Source: Pasteurella testudinis DSM 23072
GTDB lineage: Bacteria > Pseudomonadota > Gammaproteobacteria > Enterobacterales > Pasteurellaceae
DNA length: 38,685 nt
NCBI RefSeq assembly: GCF_900176075.1
Contig: NZ_FWWV01000016.1
Span: 1-38,685 of the forward strand
Direction of reading: 5' to 3'
The notes beneath the pieces are model-generated. The model had not been told where the DNA came from. It saw nothing but the letters and a program-made list of their open reading frames with translations, and ran no database searches. Of the stretch, positions 1 to 7,277 are shown piece by piece. A program made the translations under genes and the position numbers. Every line of letters begins with the position of its first letter. Position 1 is the stretch's first letter.

Positions 1-208
1 TGGCGTTGAGCTTGTCTTGCAATGTATATTTTTGCGTAATATGCAACACGGCCAGACCATTTAAGCCGGAATGCCTGTATTGTAAAACCCATCGGCGGAT
101 ACAGCTTTCCGGTGTTTGAAAAACGCGTGATGTGTTACTGATAGATTGGGGCTGTTGAAGGTAATATTCAACGACGTGTTGTTTAAATGCTTGGGTATAT
201 TTAGTCAT
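1..208 (-). CDS. IS3-family transposase OrfA, N-terminal part
   Basis: Translating the minus strand from the ATG at 208 gives a protein that begins MTKYTQAFKQHVVEYYLQQ and continues open to the window edge (about 69 residues). The start has the usual layout of IS3/IS150 OrfA: a basic N-terminus followed by a helix-turn-helix of the terminal-transposase type, with the segment RRWVLQYRHSGLNGL forming the end of the first domain. In this family OrfA binds the element ends and is joined by frameshifting to OrfB, which carries the DDE catalytic site. OrfB is outside the window, so whether the element is active cannot be judged. Confidence 0.85.
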   Translation of the reverse strand, partial: MTKYTQAFKQHVVEYYLQQPQSISNTSRVFQTPESCIRRWVLQYRHSGLNGLAVLHITQKYTLQDKLNA

Positions 209-264
209 AAAAATCTGCACCTTAGTTCGTTGGTTTTGGAGTCCAACTTTTGGGGTGCAGATCA
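1..264 (-). mobile_element. IS3-family insertion sequence, transposase-proximal end (partial)
   Basis: The element runs off the left edge of the window. On the minus strand it begins near position 264 with TGATCTGCACCCCAAAAGTT, an end typical of IS150-type members of the IS3 family, and about 50 bases later the orfA reading frame starts. Only this end is present, so the second inverted repeat, orfB and any target duplication cannot be checked. The exact terminal base is inferred from the TG dinucleotide and may be off by a few bases. Confidence 0.8.
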
Positions 265-300
265 CAAACCGCACTTTAGATAATTTGTCATGTCTTTTCT

Positions 301-330
301 CTCTATCCACATACGGATAGAGTCTGTTTT
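301..330. terminator. Hairpin, possible terminator
   Basis: CTCTATCC (301-308) and GGATAGAG (315-322) form a perfect 8-bp stem with a 6-base loop, followed on the plus strand by TCTGTTTT. The T-run is short and there is no gene directly upstream, so this could also be a transcript end from the insertion sequence or a chance palindrome. Confidence 0.35.
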
Positions 331-566
331 GCAAAGATTATCATTGTGCTTTGATAACTTAAATCAATTGAAGAACGGATCTTGTATAATCACACCTTCC
401 GTGCTTGCTGCATTATCTCTCCTGTTATCTCGTTTATTATAAACCATAATCTATAACATTAAGCTTAAAAGTATCGCGGTAGATTTAGCTTAATCGGTCA
501 TTGGTGTAATACGCTATTCTATTGATCAGGCAATCCATAGTGTAAATTAACGTAATCAACCTCACA

Positions 567-589
567 CAGCATGCCACGGCAACATGCTG
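567..589. repeat. Inverted repeat CAGCATG / CATGCTG
   Basis: A 7-bp perfect inverted repeat (567-573 and 583-589) separated by nine bases, in the untranslated stretch ahead of the first island gene. It could be a protein binding site or an RNA hairpin. No known motif was recognised. Confidence 0.35.
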
Positions 590-671
590 AATTTAATTAC
601 AATATTTTCCACTAATCATGTTACATCTCGGCATTGCCCGAATTCTAAACACTCCAAATGATTTATATGTA

Positions 672-701
672 TTGACAAAAACAATCTTAGATTGATTTGT
701 A
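672..701 (+). promoter_or_regulatory. Possible sigma-70 promoter of the island
   Basis: TTGACA at 672-677 is a perfect -35 box. The matching -10 is poor: ATTTGT or TTTGTA at the right spacing. The placement, about 130 bases ahead of the ATG at 830 and in the same direction as all island genes, is the main support. Confidence 0.3.
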
Positions 702-829
702 TGTGTTTATTTTTTATGTCTTATCCGCACACATAAAAAATTTAAATCATCTGAAAAGAAATCAATTTGTTAGATGCGCTATGTGTGTAAATTAATCTAG
801 GTTATTTTAATTATTAGGGTATTCATCTT

Positions 830-1522
830 ATGAAAAAAATGTGGCTATTTCTTATCTTTTCACTATTGGGTAACAATCTTTATGCCAAAAATAAAGAACT
901 CATAAAATCTATTGATGTTTATATTACCCCCTATTACTCCGCACAAAACGGAAAAGCTGAGGTGGTAAATACTTACGAGTTAATCAACCATCTGCTACTC
1001 AGCAATAAATTAGATGATTTTAAAAAAGCGGTACAACTAGTTGAGGCTGCTCCTGACAATGTTACACCAATGACACTCATGGTGTTGGCTGCCAGAGCCT
1101 ATGACTTTGGTCTGCGTGATGAAACCGTATTCTGGTTTTACAACGGAAAAAACCGATACATTACTTTGGTGGACGTGATTGACATCAAAGATAAAATGTT
1201 TTTTGAAACCCGAACAACAATGGGAGCGTTTATTAACCTGATAGGTTCGTTTATCAATTCCTATGCTTTTTGCGATATAAACAAACAGCGTGAAATTCAA
1301 CAAAAATCAATTAATTGGGTAAGGGAACATCCTTATCAAATAATATTTTCGAAGGAACTGCCTTCACCTCATACTGATCGTCAAGCCGCCCTAAAAAAAG
1401 CGGAAAAGGAGCTGGACGATATACTCAAAGATCAAGATGCTTATTTTGCTAATCCGAAAAACCTTGCCGAATTTCAAGCAAAACGAAAAGCAAATAATGC
1501 AGATCAACAATTTTGTTGGTAA
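830..1522 (+). CDS. Exported helical protein of unknown function
   Basis: The 230-residue product begins with a short basic stretch and a hydrophobic core ending NNLYAK, a likely Sec signal peptide cleaved near residue 20. The mature part is predicted helical. A pair of helices around residues 50-105 (LINHLLLSNKLDDFKKAVQL, then MVLAARAYDFGLRDETVFWF) resembles the helical-repeat layout of TPR/Sel1-like proteins, and the C-terminus is a charged helix rich in Lys, Glu and Ala. A FWFYNGKNRY stretch recalls a family of uncharacterised exported proteins, but I cannot name it. It is the first gene of the island. The start has only a weak Shine-Dalgarno (TTAGGG), and no alternative is better. Base composition is much more AT-rich than in the core genes. 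Confidence 0.7.
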   Translation: MKKMWLFLIFSLLGNNLYAKNKELIKSIDVYITPYYSAQNGKAEVVNTYELINHLLLSNKLDDFKKAVQLVEAAPDNVTPMTLMVLAARAYDFGLRDETVFWFYNGKNRYITLVDVIDIKDKMFFETRTTMGAFINLIGSFINSYAFCDINKQREIQQKSINWVREHPYQIIFSKELPSPHTDRQAALKKAEKELDDILKDQDAYFANPKNLAEFQAKRKANNADQQFCW

Positions 1523-1559
1523 GCCTAATTCTATAACTTAACTTAAAAAAGAGGAAACT

Positions 1560-1847
1560 ATGTTAAATCTAAATTGCCCTAATTACCAAAAATCAATGGG
1601 ATTAATTAATAATTTCAATAATATCAATCGTAAGGAGGTAACCTGCCCTCACTGCCAAGCTGCTGTGAATAAAAAATTCAATATCGTCAGAGGGTTATTA
1701 GCCGCATTAGGAAGTTTAATTATTACTACGGCTATCTTATTTTTCTTTCTCGGTGATGGTAATACCACAATGTATCTCGGTGCTTTCGCCGGCATTATCG
1801 GATTTATTACGTTTGGTGCAAGCTACAATAAAAAACCGAATTCATAG
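1560..1847 (+). CDS. Small membrane protein with a degenerate zinc ribbon
   Basis: The 95-residue product has an N-terminal region of zinc-ribbon type followed by two hydrophobic helices (about residues 46-66 and 70-86). The second knuckle, CPHC at about residues 30-33, is intact. The first reads CPNY, so the fourth expected cysteine is tyrosine and the site has three cysteines. Either zinc is bound with another ligand or the ribbon is no longer functional. A strong Shine-Dalgarno (GAGGAAAC) precedes the ATG, and the gene lies 37 bases after the exported protein, so both are probably co-transcribed up to the terminator at 1860. Function unknown. Confidence 0.65.
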   Translation: MLNLNCPNYQKSMGLINNFNNINRKEVTCPHCQAAVNKKFNIVRGLLAALGSLIITTAILFFFLGDGNTTMYLGAFAGIIGFITFGASYNKKPNS

Positions 1848-1859
1848 CAATATACGAAG

Positions 1860-1887
1860 AATCCCGATTTATGCGGGATTTTTTTTA
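1860..1887 (+). terminator. Rho-independent terminator
   Basis: AATCCCG (1860-1866) pairs with CGGGATT (1874-1880) around a 7-base loop and runs into a row of T (1879-1886). It ends the first two-gene unit of the island. An ATG at 1871 lies in the loop and is therefore not the start of the next gene. Confidence 0.8.
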
Positions 1888-1924
1888 CTTATCTCATTTC
1901 CATTTTGACCTTAAGGAAAATATT

Positions 1925-2972
1925 ATGAGCTTAAAAAGCAAACTTTATCGGAAACAATTCGCCCCTTTCAAACCACTCGTGGCTGTCGCTATCATACTTG
2001 CTATGTATTTTTACGGGCTGATTGATTTTGACTTCTATTCACAAAAACTCGGTTTTGATATACCGCATTGGATTTTTTACAGTATATTTGGTGCTCTTTG
2101 TCTGTATACGGCTTGGAAAACCTTTTGGGGTGTCATTTGGATATTGAGCGCCAAAGAAAATAGTCGCTCAAAATGCTTTTTTGGCATGTTGAACAATAAA
2201 AATCCACAAGTAAAAATTGAAAATGAATTAGAAGAATATGCTCTCTTGGCTTCCGCATTTTATGAAGCAAGTGAAATACTAATCGGTGATAAAGAAAGTT
2301 TAAGGGAACTTGCTAAAAATCCAAATTATATTCCCTCTTACCGTTTAGATAAAGAAGGTGATCTGCGAGGAGGATCTCAATTTATTAACAGTATTGAAGG
2401 AATGCACCATTTAACCAAAAAAGAAGCAGAATATCGCTTAAAAGTGCCTCTTGAAAATGCTTGGGGAATCACAGGTAAAACATCAGCACTTGAGCAAATG
2501 GACGCATTATGGCATATCGTCAGAATATAATCTATTGGATTCTGAAAAAGGCGTGCTTTATAGTAAAACTGTACAGGATTTCGGTTATAAAACGGTTAAT
2601 TTCAAGACAAAGACTAACGTAGCCGGTTTTGATATTATCCGTTTTATTTGGGTTGCTCGTTCAAGTTTTACTTTAGGTTATATTCCTGAAGAAAACGTAC
2701 GCAACGCATTATGGAATGCAGCGCAATTTATTGCAGCATCTTATGAAAGTTGGGAGCAACTCGGCTATTCTTATTTAGTAACCTTCTTAAATTGGAATTT
2801 AACATCAAATTATGATGAATCGACCTATTCCTATATCACTGAACGTGTAACCGCTATCAATCAGTTGTTTTCTGAATCCAATAGTCCATTAAAAGGCACC
2901 TCGTTAGATATATTACGTACTATTATCGAAAAAGAATTAGCTGATAACAACAAGCAAGACTCCATTATCTAA
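1925..2972 (+). pseudogene. DUF1266-family membrane-anchored protein, frameshifted
   Basis: Two overlapping frames together make one protein of about 348 residues. The first (1925-2530) has two membrane helices (about residues 14-33 and 46-70) and then a soluble domain with the AWGIT motif I associate with DUF1266. The second frame continues it with DIIRFIWVARSSFTLGYI, an Asn-Ala-Leu-Trp segment and SYESWEQLGYSYL, the W/R-rich C-terminal half of that family. The switch is near 2510-2520, where ALWHI in frame one should be followed by SSEYNLL in frame two; the region is one base too long. The ATG at 1925 has a good AAGGA ribosome site. The change may be a real mutation or a sequencing error. 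DUF1266 has no settled biochemical role. Confidence 0.65.
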
Positions 2973-2984
2973 TTAACTATTCAA

Positions 2985-3014
2985 TGCCGATATAGAAAAT
3001 GTCGGCACTATTTT
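2985..3014 (+). terminator. Possible terminator after the DUF1266 gene
   Basis: TGCCGA (2985-2990) pairs with TCGGCA (3002-3007) and is followed by CTATTTTATTT. The stem is short and the T-run broken, so it may be weak or absent as a terminator. Confidence 0.4.
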
Positions 3015-3051
3015 ATTTAATATCATTTGGAAATCTTTAATAAATATCATT

Positions 3052-3528
3052 ATGCAAGATAAAATTCGTTGTCCTTATTGCCTGAGCGTGTTGAATCAAC
3101 AATTCATCAAACACCATCAGTACTATTGTGGCAACTGTTTGAAGAAATACCGATTACAATCTGTCGAATCTACTGAATATATAATTTCTTTAAAGCAGCC
3201 CAAGGAATATGATGAAGAGAAAGATTATTTTAAACAACTCGAACTCAGAAATAAATCACTAGATAAAAAATCATTTTGGTCTCTTTTTGTGCCTTATTAT
3301 CTTGAACAAATGGTCAAAGAACTTAAGCTCAAAGGGCGCTATCGAGTATGGTTTATTGTAATATTTCTCTTAAGCTTATTTGCTTTTCGTATCTATCAAT
3401 CTGAAAAACAATATATTTTTCAAGATATTGAAGTTCAAGAAAATAATGAACGGCTGAGAACAATTATGGAAAAAGTAGAAAAAAATAGGCTAGAGCTACA
3501 GCGACGAGCTGAGGAAAGAGAAAAATAA
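3052..3528 (+). CDS. Zinc-ribbon protein with one membrane helix and a coiled tail
   Basis: The 158-residue product opens with a full four-cysteine zinc ribbon (CPYC at about 7-10, CGNC at about 26-29). A charged linker follows, then one membrane helix (about residues 101-116, VWFIVIFLLSLFAFRIY) and a C-terminal charged helix rich in Glu, Arg and Lys that probably forms a coiled coil. The ribbon should face the cytoplasm. No clear Shine-Dalgarno precedes the ATG. It resembles the gene at 1560 in plan (ribbon plus membrane) but is not an obvious paralogue. Function unknown. Confidence 0.65.
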   Translation: MQDKIRCPYCLSVLNQQFIKHHQYYCGNCLKKYRLQSVESTEYIISLKQPKEYDEEKDYFKQLELRNKSLDKKSFWSLFVPYYLEQMVKELKLKGRYRVWFIVIFLLSLFAFRIYQSEKQYIFQDIEVQENNERLRTIMEKVEKNRLELQRRAEEREK

Positions 3529-3547
3529 TCTAGGGAAATCAATAAAT

Positions 3548-3904
3548 ATGAGTGAGATAGTTTACTTTCTTTGTGGTTGGGCTACGGCATCGATAATCAG
3601 TTACTTTTACTGCAAACGAGTTGTACTGCTTATCTTGGGGCTCGTACTGTTTGTTTCGATCGAGATCATACGCCGGAACAGTGAGTATTTTCAAAATTGG
3701 ATAGCGAATATATATCCAATTACGATGTTGCTTGCTTTATTGTTTTTACACACATTCTTGATGTTTGCAACTCCTCTAATGATGAAAGTACCGAGAATAA
3801 ACCAGAAAAACAAAGAAATCGGAACACGGGTTTTTATTGCTATATTTTATATCTTCACCTTGTTTTTTCTGTTTATGATGTTTATTAAAGGAGTTATCTA
3901 TTGA
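3548..3904 (+). CDS. Small integral membrane protein, four predicted helices
   Basis: The 118-residue product is mostly hydrophobic, with likely membrane segments at about residues 4-20, 25-42, 55-75 and 93-115. Charged loops such as PRINQKNKEIGTR suggest a cytoplasmic side. An AGGGAAA ribosome site lies before the ATG, and the gap from the previous gene is 19 bases, so it is likely in the same transcript. No family recognised. Confidence 0.6.
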   Translation: MSEIVYFLCGWATASIISYFYCKRVVLLILGLVLFVSIEIIRRNSEYFQNWIANIYPITMLLALLFLHTFLMFATPLMMKVPRINQKNKEIGTRVFIAIFYIFTLFFLFMMFIKGVIY

Positions 3905-3950
3905 TTAATATCGTTTTTTTATGCTATTTTGATTTTAAATGGTTACACAT

Positions 3951-4493
3951 ATGAAAAATCATATCATAATAATAGTAGAAAATGGCTATGCGACTTACTG
4001 GGATTCTGCTAAGAATAAATTCTATCGTAGTTATGTTGGCTTAAGAAAATTTAACAACGGCAAACATTATATTATTGTTGTAATTTCACTTCATTTTCTA
4101 AAACAAATTGATGATTTTTTAAATACGGCAGTTCGTAATTATTTTTTATTTTGGACTGTAGGCACATTAAGTGTAATCGGACTATTCTCAATCTTGTTTA
4201 ATGTTTTTTATACAAGAGTTACAAGTAAGATAAACTTGCTTTCTATTGAAGAGGATTTTATCACTCATGAATTTTATAATAAATTTAAAAGTAGAATAAA
4301 AATAATCCTCATCAGCATGTTGATTTTTATTAGTCTATTTTTGGTCTTTATCATTCTTTCTTGGAATGTGAAAAGTATAGCATTATTGTTTTGTGCGTGG
4401 GCTTGTTTGTGTTGTAGTATCATGATTTTCCAAGGTGCTAATTTTATAGGGCTTTATCGATTTTATCAAAAATACCTAAAAAACTATGATTAA
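3951..4493 (+). CDS. Membrane protein with N-terminal soluble segment
   Basis: The first about 55 residues are soluble and look beta-rich (KNHIIIIVENGYATYWDSAK). Then come three membrane segments at about residues 63-86, 118-142 and 146-170, with a charged loop between the first two. Both 3939 and 3951 are ATG codons in the same frame and neither has a clear ribosome site. I chose 3951 because it gives the conventional MKNH start. The product is 180 residues (184 from the earlier start). Function unknown. Confidence 0.6.
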   Translation: MKNHIIIIVENGYATYWDSAKNKFYRSYVGLRKFNNGKHYIIVVISLHFLKQIDDFLNTAVRNYFLFWTVGTLSVIGLFSILFNVFYTRVTSKINLLSIEEDFITHEFYNKFKSRIKIILISMLIFISLFLVFIILSWNVKSIALLFCAWACLCCSIMIFQGANFIGLYRFYQKYLKNYD

Positions 4494-4511
4494 CCCGATA
4501 GAGAAATAAGT

Positions 4512-4937
4512 ATGAAAAGATATATTCTCACCATGTTTTCAATTTTTGATATTTTCTATTTATTCATTTATTTTTTGAATTCCTTCAAAGATAGTAAAAT
4601 CCCTTTTTATGATGATCTTTTATCTTTGCCTACACTATTGGAAAAAGTAGGCGTTTTAGCGGCTGTTTTCACTATTCCTAGTATCATACTGCTTTTATCA
4701 TTATTTTTATCTGCATACTATTATTGCATTAATAAATGGAACGGGTTTTATCTTGCCCTTTTCCAACTTCCACTCCGAATTTTTTGTTTGTTACCCACTA
4801 TTCCATATTCTATTTATGTTTTCAAATCATTGTTTAATCTAGCAAGCATCTATTCATTTTGCTTTCTCATCACACTAGAACTAAGCAAGATTCTTTTTCT
4901 CTATTTACTTTTTAAAGAAAATAGGAGCATTAAGTGA
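4512..4937 (+). CDS. Polytopic membrane protein of unknown function
   Basis: A 141-residue, very hydrophobic product with about four membrane segments and a few charged loops. A GAGAAATAAG sequence serves as a modest ribosome site. Its stop codon overlaps the GTG start of the next gene (GTGA at 4934-4937), so the two are probably translationally coupled. Confidence 0.6.
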   Translation: MKRYILTMFSIFDIFYLFIYFLNSFKDSKIPFYDDLLSLPTLLEKVGVLAAVFTIPSIILLLSLFLSAYYYCINKWNGFYLALFQLPLRIFCLLPTIPYSIYVFKSLFNLASIYSFCFLITLELSKILFLYLLFKENRSIK

Positions 4938-5266
4938 TATTATTTCTATGTTTTATGCTAATTATGGCGGCATTATTCAAATTTCATTATAGAAACAAGA
5001 TGTTATTTTTAATCTTTGCAACGCTATTAGTTTTGATAACTTATTTAAATGAACCAAGCTACAGAGTGAATTTCTATTTAATTATTTTTCTCATTTTAAT
5101 TTTTCTAACTTCTTTTGGCTTACTTTCCATTAACATTGTTATAAGAATTGCATTCAATAAACTTAGGTATAGAGAGAATATAAGGAAAATATATTTAACA
5201 TTCTTTTTTATTGGATTATCGGTACTATCATACAAATTTTTGGTTGATGGCATATTAGAAAAATAA
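4934..5266 (+). CDS. Polytopic membrane protein, GTG start, coupled to the gene before
   Basis: The 110-residue product has three or four hydrophobic helices and an Arg/Lys-rich loop (FNKLRYRENIRKIY). Translation is inferred to begin at a GTG that overlaps the upstream stop by four bases, with AGGAG about six bases earlier. This arrangement is typical of subunits or partners made together. No family recognised. Confidence 0.6.
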   Translation: MILFLCFMLIMAALFKFHYRNKMLFLIFATLLVLITYLNEPSYRVNFYLIIFLILIFLTSFGLLSINIVIRIAFNKLRYRENIRKIYLTFFFIGLSVLSYKFLVDGILEK

Positions 5267-5304
5267 ATACATTACTATCACGTCTCTAAACTCGTGAGGA
5301 ATTG

Positions 5305-5591
5305 ATGAAAAAATTTATTGTCGTGATTTTTGCTACTATATTAATTACTGCATTAAGTTATGCTGTTTATTCCGCATCTCTGACTTATAAATTCAATGAA
5401 ACTGAGGGGATATCTACTGCAAATACACCGGACAGAAGAAATTATCTCCCGCTATATTTTGAAACTCAAAGATCATACTTGATAACGGCGGAGATACCAC
5501 GGCTTGTGGTGAAAAATTAGTAGCTTGGATTAAAAGGAAAATTAACCCATCTGAATCACTGGATAAAAAAGCGTATTATTTGGAAAGTTGA
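5305..5591 (+). pseudogene. Small signal-anchored protein, frameshifted
   Basis: The ATG at 5305 follows a strong TGAGGA site and opens with MKKFIVVIFATILITALSY, a signal peptide or anchor. The frame ends at 5520 after a low-quality tail. Another frame downstream stays open to the stop at 5589-5591 and reads DNGGDTTACGEKLVAWIKRK and onward, which looks like a genuine protein C-terminus. Joining them gives about 95 residues; the break lies between about 5460 and 5480. Either a one-base loss destroyed the gene or the sequence has an error. Function unknown. Confidence 0.45.
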
Positions 5592-5643
5592 AAGCGTTGG
5601 GGGTATTAAACCCCATAGTTCGAATAAAAAAGGATTAAAAACA

Positions 5644-6032
5644 ATGATATTAAATATATTTTCATTCTTAGTCTCTATATCCTTAGTGTTATTAATTATA
5701 TTTCTTTATAATAGAATTCGATTGATAGTTTTTTATTAGTTATACCATTTTGGCTCTTGATAAATATGATAATATTTAATCAAAAAGATGTTTTAAATAT
5801 AGAAATATTTCGTTACTTATCAAGATTTAATGATATGCTTTTTGGACTATTCGTCTTAGGATGTATAGCCAAGCGAAATATTAAAAGAGCGTATAATTTT
5901 CAATTAAACTTTCATAAAAACAAGTCTATTATAGAGTATATAATTGGTTTTCTATTTTGGTTCGATATAAGCTTTGATATTTTTTCCCTATGCACCTATA
6001 TTATGATACTATTTCATCTTCATTTTAAATAA
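5644..6032 (+). pseudogene. Small membrane protein broken at a T6 tract
   Basis: An ATG at 5644 with an AAGGA site starts a 31-codon frame (to 5739) that is one hydrophobic helix. A second frame then continues with FLLVIPFWLLINMIIF, a further helix, and runs to 6032 through two more hydrophobic stretches. The frame switch falls at TTTTTT (5729-5734), a classic slippage site. Read together they form a membrane protein of about 129 residues. Without the join, the second part would have to start at TTG 5757 or ATG 5766 with no ribosome site. It could be a pseudogene, a slippage-regulated gene or a sequencing error. Confidence 0.45.
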
Positions 6033-6065
6033 CATTTATACCGATTAAAAAGCAAGTTAAAAATC

Positions 6066-6596
6066 ATGAATAAAATTAAATATTTTTGGAATTACCTGTT
6101 TTATTTTGCTTGGCGACTGCATTGTAAAATAGGTTTTATACTGATAGAACGTCCGTTAATGTATCTCTTAGAAAGCATACTAAAATTCATGCCAATGAGT
6201 AAACATAATGCAGCCACACGTTATCGAAGTCGGCGAGAAGTGTTAGATGATATGGAGACTGGCTTCAATATTCGTTTTGTATTTAAATATTTCTTAACCC
6301 TGACTTGGGCAATAGTCGTAAGCGTTTTTTCTTATATTATTGTTTATTTAGGCATAACGATAAACAATCCCCACTCTTTAACTGTGCATTTTATTGTTAC
6401 AATCTTAATTTCACACTTGATTAATATTAAATTGCTAGGCTGGTATAATAATGGATATATTACTTATTTTAAAGATTTCAAAAAACGCACGAACAACACG
6501 CTAGGTTATTTCTCTATTATTCTTTTCTATTTTCTAACATTTTCCTTTTGTCTATTCACACTTTATTTTCATACGGAATTTGATTTTCTAAGGTGA
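6066..6596 (+). CDS. Integral membrane protein of unknown function
   Basis: The 176-residue product has an amphipathic, aromatic-rich N-terminal region and a positively charged loop (ATRYRSRREVLDDMET) at about residues 50-65. Membrane segments follow at about 74-95, 103-122 and 145-168. The ribosome site is weak. The last codons contain the AAGGTGA that serves the next gene, four bases away, so the two are probably one operon. No family recognised. Confidence 0.6.
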   Translation: MNKIKYFWNYLFYFAWRLHCKIGFILIERPLMYLLESILKFMPMSKHNAATRYRSRREVLDDMETGFNIRFVFKYFLTLTWAIVVSVFSYIIVYLGITINNPHSLTVHFIVTILISHLINIKLLGWYNNGYITYFKDFKKRTNNTLGYFSIILFYFLTFSFCLFTLYFHTEFDFLR

Positions 6597-6600
6597 TGGT

Positions 6601-7140
6601 ATGAAAAAATTAATTCTTATTCCTTGTGTTTTAATTATCTGTTTTTCGTTATATCAAACAGTAGAAAAAAATTCTTTCAAATCACTTAATCAAGAATATT
6701 TAGACGCTCTCATAACAGATGATAATAATAAATTGAGAACATTACTAAATAAAATAGAGGTAACTCAAGGAGATTTAGAAAAATCATGGCTTAAAGCTTA
6801 TATTTATGTAGATTTAAAGGAATACTCCAATGCACTACAAGTGATCCAATTTATCTATAATGAAACGCGTGATTACCGTACTCTGTTAAGAATCTGTATG
6901 CTGAAAGATAGAGTTGGATTATTTGATGAAAATTGTTATAACAACGTAATTCTCAATTTTAGACATCATAATTCTGATTACTATAATCTGGAAAATTATT
7001 GGTATGCTGTTTTTTTATCTGGACAACATAGTGAAATTATCAAGAATGATCTAGAGAAAACACATTTGGATAAAGAAAGATTAAATTATTTACAGAATAC
7101 GCCGAGAAAGAAACTTATTTATGATTTTTTTCCTGAGTAG
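6601..7140 (+). CDS. Membrane-anchored TPR-like protein
   Basis: The 179-residue product has a short N-terminal hydrophobic segment (LILIPCVLIICFSLY) that could be a signal anchor. The Cys residues in it do not make a convincing lipobox. The rest is helical, with pairs such as LEKSWLKAYIYVDLKEYSN and ALQVIQFIYNETRDYRTLLR that resemble tetratricopeptide-type repeats. The domain probably lies in the periplasm as a docking module. It closes the island, next to the convergent dnaJ gene. Its plan recalls the first island gene (signal plus helical pairs), without clear sequence similarity. Confidence 0.6.
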   Translation: MKKLILIPCVLIICFSLYQTVEKNSFKSLNQEYLDALITDDNNKLRTLLNKIEVTQGDLEKSWLKAYIYVDLKEYSNALQVIQFIYNETRDYRTLLRICMLKDRVGLFDENCYNNVILNFRHHNSDYYNLENYWYAVFLSGQHSEIIKNDLEKTHLDKERLNYLQNTPRKKLIYDFFPE

Positions 7141-7218
7141 GTAATTATCCTCTTCGGGCTTTCTCAAGATAGCACAACTATCCCAGTGGTTTAGAGCACA
7201 AAAAAACGACCTTACACA

Positions 7219-7248
7219 TAAAAAAATGCAGTTAAATTTCCATTTAAC
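7219..7248 (-). terminator. Terminator of the dnaJ transcript
   Basis: On the minus strand GTTAAAT and ATTTAAC (7242-7248 and 7231-7237) form a stem around GGAA, followed by TGCATTTTTT. The upstream arm is part of an uptake signal (ACCGCACTT on the plus strand at 7247-7255). It also marks the right border of the AT-rich island. Confidence 0.65.
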
Positions 7249-7277
7249 CGCACTTTTATTCCAAAAACTAAATCAAC

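Larger units (their letters stand above)
265..829. other. Long AT-rich intergenic region, no gene seen
   Basis: No convincing reading frame is visible in either direction. The stretch has one uptake signal (complement form, 268-276) just outside the insertion sequence, two hairpins (301-322 and 567-589) and a possible promoter for the first island gene. The 11-mer GTGTAAATTAA occurs at 540-550 and again at 784-794. It may be the scar left by insertion and loss of an earlier gene. Confidence 0.5.

Noticed and set aside
1871-1924. Upstream extension of the DUF1266 gene to an ATG at 1871
   Set aside because: The ATG lies in the loop of a clear terminator, whereas 1925 has a good ribosome site.
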